From Lentisphaerae bacterium GWF2_50_93 (GTDB taxonomy: Bacteria; Verrucomicrobiota; Lentisphaeria; Victivallales; GWF2-50-93): a DNA stretch of 64,000 bases. The notes beneath the pieces are model-generated. The model made no database searches. It was not told the DNA's origin and saw only the letters and a list, made by a program, of their open reading frames with translations. A program made the position numbers and the translations under genes. This document shows positions 59,826 through 64,000 of the stretch, piece after piece; the stretch's first letter is position 1; each line of letters starts with the position of its first letter. The DNA is taken from positions 170,791-234,790 of the forward strand of contig MHBI01000101.1 of NCBI GenBank assembly GCA_001804815.1. Reading direction: 5' to 3'.

Positions 59826-61349
59826 ATGAGAACCTTAGTCATCTTAGTAATATGTTCACTATTTTATGTATTTCACATACCTTATGTTTTCAGCTGTCCC
59901 ATGGGCTATGAATCCCCAGCATCACTTGTTAAGAAAGCCCGTCTCATCATGGAAGTCGAAGTTTTATCTGTTCAAGATGCCCCCTCCCTGAAAGATCCTG
60001 AAAACTCCCCCATGGATCAGGATGATCAAAAAGAGTGCAAAAACGCACAAGCCGTAGTAAATATAACTGAAGTCATAAAAGGAAAATGTGGACTGAAAAG
60101 CCTGATTCTAATTGGAGGTCCTTATGTTTCCTGCGCTCCTTTCAATCGCTATTTACATTTTGAAAAATCTAAAAAACTGTTTCTTATTCTAGATAATGAA
60201 CTTCCTATAGACACGAAGGTGGTAGTGATAAGATGGCGATGCAGGGTGTGCAGTCTTGAAAGGAATGAGCTTAACTCCTTGATGGACAGCGCATGTGTTG
60301 CCTGGGAGAAAAGTAAGAAATTGCATTCCCAGTCAGCCCCAGATTCCTATAAGCGCGCAGAATCCTTGTACAATAATCCTGAATATCTGGCAAATGTGGA
60401 AAAACTGTCAGAAGAACCGTATTCTGTGCTGGCCTGCTTGGAATCCCTAATGAAAGATCCAGACCATGTCCCGCCTCCATATCCCCAATCATTGCTTACT
60501 AAGAACGAGACGGAAGAGGTCAATGGCGATGAAAATGAAAAATTTGTGGATGGCACATATTTCACATCTCTTCAAATAGATTATCCTATGCCACCATCGT
60601 TGATTTCTGCGATTAAAACAAAGGGGGAATCCAATCAAAACGAAGTAACTCAATATAACAAGGTTCTTTTTACAGTTTTTCTGAAGAATGAGCTTTTCTT
60701 CACTCCTTCCCAGATTGATTCAATTATAAAAAATCCATTATTAAGTAAATCCTTCGATTCAACATCATTTTACCCGTATAGGTTTGTCTACAGAGAAGCT
60801 CGGGACGAACTTCCCGACAAAGATATTCTTACCCTCAATTACCTAGTTGCCCTAGCAGATGATACTCCGGACAGTCTCGTATGGAAGTCTTTCGGAATTT
60901 CTGAAAAGATAGATCTGAATGCCGATATGATTGCAAGATATATCGAGAAGAACATGGACAGGGATTACAATAACTGGACCTGCCTTCAAGTCCTGCTATT
61001 AGCCTATCATCCAAAAATATCGCCGTTGATACAGAAGTATCTAGACGAGGAAAGAAATGAAAGTCGCCTGGATAACTATTTCATTTTTTTTATAAAGATT
61101 AAAGACTATGAAAGCGCATTGAAGGTACTCGGTAAATATGAAAAGCTGGCATTCGATGTTGATTTAGCAAAACTAACAAAAGAACAAAAAACAGAACATA
61201 CCAATTCCATTTTGTTTCATGCAGACAATTTTGAAAAGATATTGACAGCCGCGCACTGTGAAAACAAAGATCTACAGAATATGATACTTAATCTCAGGAA
61301 ACGTACTGAAAACATTCCCATTCCAATTAACAATTCAAAGAATAAATAA
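59826..61349 (+). CDS. Secreted protein of unknown function, AT-rich
   Basis: 507 residues; AAGGG lies before the ATG. A signal peptide spans about 1-22, ending FSC, so a lipoprotein is possible, although the lipobox is not clean (PYVFSC). Residues 23-150 look like a beta-rich domain with several cysteines (YVSCAPFNRYLHF, WRCRVCSLE), faintly like TIMP/NTR-type modules. The remaining part is helical with charged residues. The gene is much richer in A and T than its neighbours. Its TAA overlaps the next ATG (TAATG). The family is not recognised. Confidence 0.55.
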   Translation: MRTLVILVICSLFYVFHIPYVFSCPMGYESPASLVKKARLIMEVEVLSVQDAPSLKDPENSPMDQDDQKECKNAQAVVNITEVIKGKCGLKSLILIGGPYVSCAPFNRYLHFEKSKKLFLILDNELPIDTKVVVIRWRCRVCSLERNELNSLMDSACVAWEKSKKLHSQSAPDSYKRAESLYNNPEYLANVEKLSEEPYSVLACLESLMKDPDHVPPPYPQSLLTKNETEEVNGDENEKFVDGTYFTSLQIDYPMPPSLISAIKTKGESNQNEVTQYNKVLFTVFLKNELFFTPSQIDSIIKNPLLSKSFDSTSFYPYRFVYREARDELPDKDILTLNYLVALADDTPDSLVWKSFGISEKIDLNADMIARYIEKNMDRDYNNWTCLQVLLLAYHPKISPLIQKYLDEERNESRLDNYFIFFIKIKDYESALKVLGKYEKLAFDVDLAKLTKEQKTEHTNSILFHADNFEKILTAAHCENKDLQNMILNLRKRTENIPIPINNSKNK

Positions 61350-61732
61350 TGGATCAGGATTCAGACAGCGACAAGTCCGTGATATGCCAGAACTGCAGCA
61401 CCAAGAACAGTTTTGGAAGCTATGAATGCATCAACTGCAGGGAGGTCCTGGAATATGGGGACACGGACGAACCGTATATCGACGTTGACAAGGTTCCCGA
61501 GAAGAAGGAGCCTTACAGGACGAACTGGTTCAGGCGCAGCCTCTTCTATATTCCTCCATTTATAATATTGCTATTCATGCTGACCTACTATCTGTACTGT
61601 CAAGAGCCCTATCTTCTTCTACTGATAATAATAATTTTCATGCCATGGGCGTCGTTCTGCACGATTGACATCTATAATGAGTCCAAACGCCGCGAGGAAA
61701 CCAGGAAGCTGGACGTGCCGAAACAGGAATAG
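61349..61732 (+). CDS. Zinc-ribbon membrane protein coupled to the preceding gene
   Basis: 127 residues; its ATG shares a base with the stop of the previous gene (TAATG), so translation is coupled. C13 and C16 (CQNC), and C27 and C30 (CINC), form a zinc ribbon in the cytoplasm. After an acidic linker come two membrane spans (about 68-83 and 88-108: IPPFIILLFMLTYYLYC, YLLLLIIIIFMPWASFC). The short basic tail ends DVPKQE. The product may recruit the secreted partner or sense it. No family is recognised. Confidence 0.65.
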   Translation: MDQDSDSDKSVICQNCSTKNSFGSYECINCREVLEYGDTDEPYIDVDKVPEKKEPYRTNWFRRSLFYIPPFIILLFMLTYYLYCQEPYLLLLIIIIFMPWASFCTIDIYNESKRREETRKLDVPKQE

Positions 61733-61794
61733 AAAATCTTTTTTAATCCACTTGATTTTCATTTAGAGCTGGTTAAAGTATAAACCTTTTGAAT

Positions 61795-61869
61795 GCGAGC
61801 GTAGCTCAGTGGTAGAGCGTCACGTTGCCAACGTGAATGTCGTGAGTTCGAATCTCATCGCTCGCTCCA
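61795..61869 (+). tRNA. tRNA-Gly(GCC)
   Basis: The cloverleaf is complete: acceptor GCGAGCG/CGCTCGC (61795-61801 and 61859-61865), D arm GCTC-AGTGGTA-GAGC, anticodon stem TCACG/CGTGA with loop TTGCCAA, giving anticodon GCC, and T arm GTGAG-TTCGAAT-CTCAT. The discriminator is U (T in DNA) and CCA is encoded. A region with island-like content starts directly downstream, as is common for integration into tRNA genes. Confidence 0.97.
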
Positions 61870-62205
61870 ATTTTCTACCCTCATTTCCCTAATTCTCATA
61901 GGGAAATGATTCTGCCAAGCCGAAAATATCTTGTCAACGGTTTATAATGGTTTATCAGCGTTTAAAAACCAAAAAGCACACAAAAAGCATACATGCAATT
62001 TGAGGCTAATTCCCTCTGTATTGTCTATGGAGCAGAAGCCATAAAGCATACAACGTCCCCAGGCGAATGTCAATCCCCTCTATGCGCCCTCATTCAGCAA
62101 CTATCATCTAACATCTTGTCGTTTAATTACTTCCACCTGCTTTACATCGCACATATCGGTTATATCCTATGGCACAGTATGAATCATCAACCATGGGAGG
62201 AAATG
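61870..62205 (+). other. Non-coding boundary after tRNA-Gly, possible integration site
   Basis: 336 bases without a supported gene. CGGTTTATAATGGTTTATCAG (61938-61958) is a short AT-rich repeat-like motif ahead of the RadC-type gene. An attachment site would be expected at the tRNA 3' end, but no direct repeat copy was found within the window. Confidence 0.4.
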
Positions 62206-62613
62206 ATGAAACTGTATGTGAAGGAAAAATGCTCATTCACCAGCTACGCCTCAGAACCGTCGCAAGTCTATGATGAATTTAAATCCTTGTCTCAGGCCGA
62301 TCAGGAAACTTTATGGATCTTGGGCATGAACGCCAAGAACAAGGTCATGCTCAAAGAATTGATAAGCCTTGGCAGTTTGGATGTCGCTGTCGTTTATCCA
62401 AGGGTGATATTCAAACGGTTGCTCATGACAGATTCAAGCTCGTTGATCCTCGTGCATAATCACCCTACAGGCGTTCCAGACCCCAGCAATGATGATATCA
62501 GACTGACAAGCGTGGTGAAGGATGGAGCAAAGATTTTTGATATCAAGGTGCTGGATCACATTATCATTGGTGATTCAAGTTATTTCTCATTTCGTGAACG
62601 TAATTTGCTATAA
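62206..62613 (+). CDS. Short RadC-type JAB/MPN-domain protein
   Basis: 135 residues from the second ATG at 62206, five bases after GGGAGG. The JAMM motif VHNHPTGVPDPSNDD (residues about 84-98) binds zinc, and the end DHIIIGDSSYFSFRERNLL is the RadC C-terminus. The N-terminal helix-hairpin-helix of full RadC (about 220 residues) is absent. Such short forms are common on integrative elements, with unknown roles in recombination or defence. A second copy of just its last 21 residues lies at 63461-63526. Confidence 0.85.
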   Translation: MKLYVKEKCSFTSYASEPSQVYDEFKSLSQADQETLWILGMNAKNKVMLKELISLGSLDVAVVYPRVIFKRLLMTDSSSLILVHNHPTGVPDPSNDDIRLTSVVKDGAKIFDIKVLDHIIIGDSSYFSFRERNLL

Positions 62614-62629
62614 CAAAGGGAGGAAAGTT

Positions 62630-62857
62630 ATGTCGCTCAAGCTCTGTAAGGAATGCAAGAAGGAAGTTTCATCGAAGGCTAAGACGTGTCCTAGCTGTGG
62701 TGCGCCTGTAAAGACTGGAGGAACGGCCACATCCATAGCGAGGATCATTCTCATGGTGCTGGCCATCCTGTTATTACTGCCAGCATTGTTCATAGGTGGC
62801 CCTTTCGGGTTATTGGTGCCAGCGATCCTGTTTATCATGGCTCTGTGTCTGAAATAG
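62630..62857 (+). CDS. Small zinc-ribbon membrane protein
   Basis: 75 residues from the ATG at 62630 (GGGAGG upstream). CKEC (C6, C9) and CPSC (C20, C23) make a zinc ribbon, followed by two membrane spans (ARIILMVLAILLLLPALFIG and the terminal LLVPAILFIMALC). It starts 16 bases after the RadC-type gene and is followed by a clear terminator. The function is unknown; similar small proteins occur in many genomic islands. Confidence 0.7.
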   Translation: MSLKLCKECKKEVSSKAKTCPSCGAPVKTGGTATSIARIILMVLAILLLLPALFIGGPFGLLVPAILFIMALCLK

Positions 62858-62868
62858 AGTGAAACCTT

Positions 62869-62897
62869 AAAGCCCCATAGAGCACATGGGGCTTTTT
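62869..62897 (+). terminator. Rho-independent terminator
   Basis: AAAGCCCCAT and ATGGGGCTTT form a 10-bp stem around AGAGCAC, followed by more T residues. It closes the RadC/zinc-ribbon transcription unit. Confidence 0.92.
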
Positions 62898-62956
62898 CTT
62901 GCCTGTAAGTTACTTGAAATAATCCATGGCGAATATATTTTACCGGCTTCGATTTT

Positions 62957-63006
62957 AGAACAGGAGGGATGGGCCTGATGCCCCCATCAGCGATGTCCTT
63001 CCTGTT
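62957..63006. repeat. Structured inverted repeat in the island
   Basis: GAACAGGAGGGAT on the left pairs imperfectly with ATGTCCTTCCTGTTC on the right; the loop holds a perfect CTGATG-CCCC-CATCAG stem. It could be a structured RNA or a terminator for something upstream. The remaining bases 62898-63220 contain no supported gene. Confidence 0.5.
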
Positions 63007-63220
63007 CTTCTTTTATCCTCTCAACCATTGACCAGCGAGGCCAACAACAACAGGAAGAAGCTGGTCAGGCATGCGGAGAAGCTAACATCAAAATAGTCAA
63101 CCATTTTATTGCAAATAATAATTCCCAATTGCGACAATTCTCAATTGGCTGAATTCCTCATTATCCCGCTTGAAACTTTTCCAAGACGTGTTAGGATTCT
63201 CATAGTACAGGGGGTACGTT

Positions 63221-63457
63221 ATGGAAATCAACATAAGTGACGAAGCGATGAAAGCCGCCTCGAAGTGCCCTAATGGATTATCCTGCCTGGAGGACCAGGG
63301 GGGAAATCTCTGCAAAGTGGCCTCATGCATCGCCGGAGAATTCATCTTCATCACAGGTGAAAACAATAAACCTTGTCCCTATAGGCATGTATCGGAAACA
63401 ATGAACATCTGCCTCTGTCCTGTCAGGAGGGAACTTTATATTAAGTACAGGATATGA
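63221..63457 (+). CDS. Small cysteine-rich protein, unknown
   Basis: 78 residues; GGGGG lies seven bases before the ATG. Seven cysteines are spaced as in CPNGLSC, LCKVASC, PCPYRH and ICLCP, which may bind metal. There is no membrane span or signal peptide. It could be a small metal-binding or regulatory protein of the island. No family is recognised. Confidence 0.55.
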   Translation: MEINISDEAMKAASKCPNGLSCLEDQGGNLCKVASCIAGEFIFITGENNKPCPYRHVSETMNICLCPVRRELYIKYRI

Positions 63458-63460
63458 GAA

Positions 63461-63526
63461 CTGCTTGAACATATCATCGTCGGCGAAAACAGCTATTTCA
63501 GTTTCCGTGAACGCAATCTGCTATAA
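63461..63526 (+). pseudogene. Fragment of a second RadC C-terminus
   Basis: Right after an in-frame TGA, the frame encodes ELLEHIIVGENSYFSFRERN and ends LL then TAA, closely matching the end of the intact RadC-type protein at 62206 (LDHIIIGDSSYFSFRERN). Only the last 21 or so codons remain, so this is a truncated copy or a recombination scar. Confidence 0.85.
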
Positions 63527-63535
63527 GGTGTGGAA

Positions 63536-63682
63536 TTATTTCTTCAGGTTATCCTTGAAGATAACCGATATCACAAACACCACTACCACCACTGCAACGA
63601 CAGGGCCAAGTGCGCCACTGGCAATGACAGGAGCACCTATCACAAGCAACAGCCCTATGATTATCATTTTCTCGGCACTCAT
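63536..63682 (-). CDS. 48-residue membrane protein, coupled to the upstream gene
   Basis: Minus strand ATG at 63682 to TAA at 63536. The protein is one membrane hairpin or two short spans (MIIIGLLLVIGAPVIASG, then VVAVVVVVFVISVIF) with a Lys-rich end (FKDNLKK). The ATG overlaps the stop of the upstream coiled-coil gene in ATGA, a strong sign of coupling. It is too short for ordinary gene calling. The function is unknown; holin-like or envelope roles are possible. Confidence 0.6.
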   Translation of the reverse strand: MSAEKMIIIGLLLVIGAPVIASGALGPVVAVVVVVFVISVIFKDNLKK

Positions 63683-64000
63683 CTGGGATTCTTTTCTATA
63701 TGTTCAATGATTTTCAATAGTTCCTTGCCATCCGGAGCTCTGCCGTTCAGTTTCTCAAACTCGCGTATCATGGCCTCAAGCCTCAGCTTATTATCAAAGT
63801 CCTTATGGGACTGCGCCACCTTGGCCTTGATTCTCGCATCTTCAGCAGCCCACCTAGCCTTCTTAGCTTCGAGCTCTTCCTCCTTCTTCTTGGCGATGCC
63901 TTCCGGTGTCTTGTAAAACGCCTCTTCTTTGTCCTTCCGGATCTGCTCTTCTATCTTTGCCTCAGCTTCCATTTTATTTTCATAAGCCTTCGCTATCTTT
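63679..64000 (-). CDS. Coiled-coil protein, partial at the window end
   Basis: The frame stays open from 63679 to the window edge, so the true start is probably outside: codons upstream of the internal Met read IAKAYENK, in keeping with the same helix. The visible part is charged and helical (KTPEGIAKKKEEELEAKK, ARWAAEDARIKAKVAQ), with REFEKLNGRAPDGKELLK near the end. Together with the overlapping 48-residue membrane protein it forms a two-gene unit of the island. The function is unknown. Confidence 0.65.
   Translation of the reverse strand, partial: KIAKAYENKMEAEAKIEEQIRKDKEEAFYKTPEGIAKKKEEELEAKKARWAAEDARIKAKVAQSHKDFDNKLRLEAMIREFEKLNGRAPDGKELLKIIEHIEKNPR

Noticed and set aside
62957..63006. 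Integron attC site
   Set aside because: The core recombination motifs of attC are not present at either end and no integrase is seen.
1..64000. Classical CRISPR or restriction-modification locus
   Set aside because: No spaced repeats, Cas, methyltransferase or endonuclease gene was recognised in the window.

Overview
The window reads like the chromosome of an uncultured anaerobic or fermentative Gram-negative bacterium of roughly 50% GC, most plausibly from the PVC superphylum (Lentisphaerota/Kiritimatiellota-like) or a relative. This placement is inference. It rests on two GH38 alpha-mannosidases of different architecture, a GH78-type rhamnosidase, a URO-D-family protein paired with an AraC regulator, an H-X9-DG pseudopilin module, very large secreted proteins and an unusual density of dispersed palindromic intergenic elements. 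No rRNA operon or other phylogenetic marker is present to settle it.

Layout. 0-1 kb: the start of asparagine synthetase (minus strand, cut by the window edge) and a YchF-like protein without a GTPase P-loop. 1-8.9 kb: glycan degradation and transport (GH38, MATE/MOP-like transporter, GH78) plus an AT-rich TPR/NTF2-like protein coupled to GH78. 9-14 kb: an autoregulated-looking Fic protein and a three-gene redox module (GlpA-like, FAD/NAD oxidoreductase, DUF1667). 14-21.7 kb: a 1519-residue secreted propeller protein and the second GH38. 22-26.5 kb: a minus-strand housekeeping run (orphan OppC-type permease, nadD, rsfS, unknown gene, rodA). 26.7-33.2 kb: a zinc-ribbon/pseudokinase/TM/beta-helix protein, a GT2, a D-Ala-D-Ala ligase-like ATP-grasp and a sugar-epimerase-like SDR. 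33.7-38.4 kb: URO-D with divergent AraC, a REP-associated transposase inside its own repeats, gph and thpR. 38.6-45 kb: two tandem degenerate trypsin-like secreted proteins, a GNAT, tsaE-thiL and cardiolipin synthase. 45-51 kb: a polytopic membrane protein ending in a pseudopilin domain, divergent from an excisionase-type HTH protein, and a large secreted GPW-repeat protein. 51-55 kb: an etfB-etfA-acyl-CoA dehydrogenase-rpoZ operon. 55-61.7 kb: rtcB, a YddG-like exporter, acpH, an ICMT-like methyltransferase and two coupled envelope proteins. 61.8 kb to the end: tRNA-Gly(GCC), followed by what looks like a mobile island with a short RadC-type protein, a second radC tail and tiny membrane proteins.

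The genes suggest a glycan-degrading lifestyle: exo-mannosidases and a rhamnosidase with transporters, beta-oxidation-type electron bifurcation or transfer through ETF, and large exported proteins. The strongest unexplained signals are in the non-genic layer. At least seven families of hairpin or MITE-like elements fill most gaps. One family ends in AAGTAGG, and that end supplies the exact TAG stop codon of four different genes. A second signal is a 13-bp palindrome, TGCGAANTTCGCA and close variants, which occurs twelve times, every time inside coding sequence.
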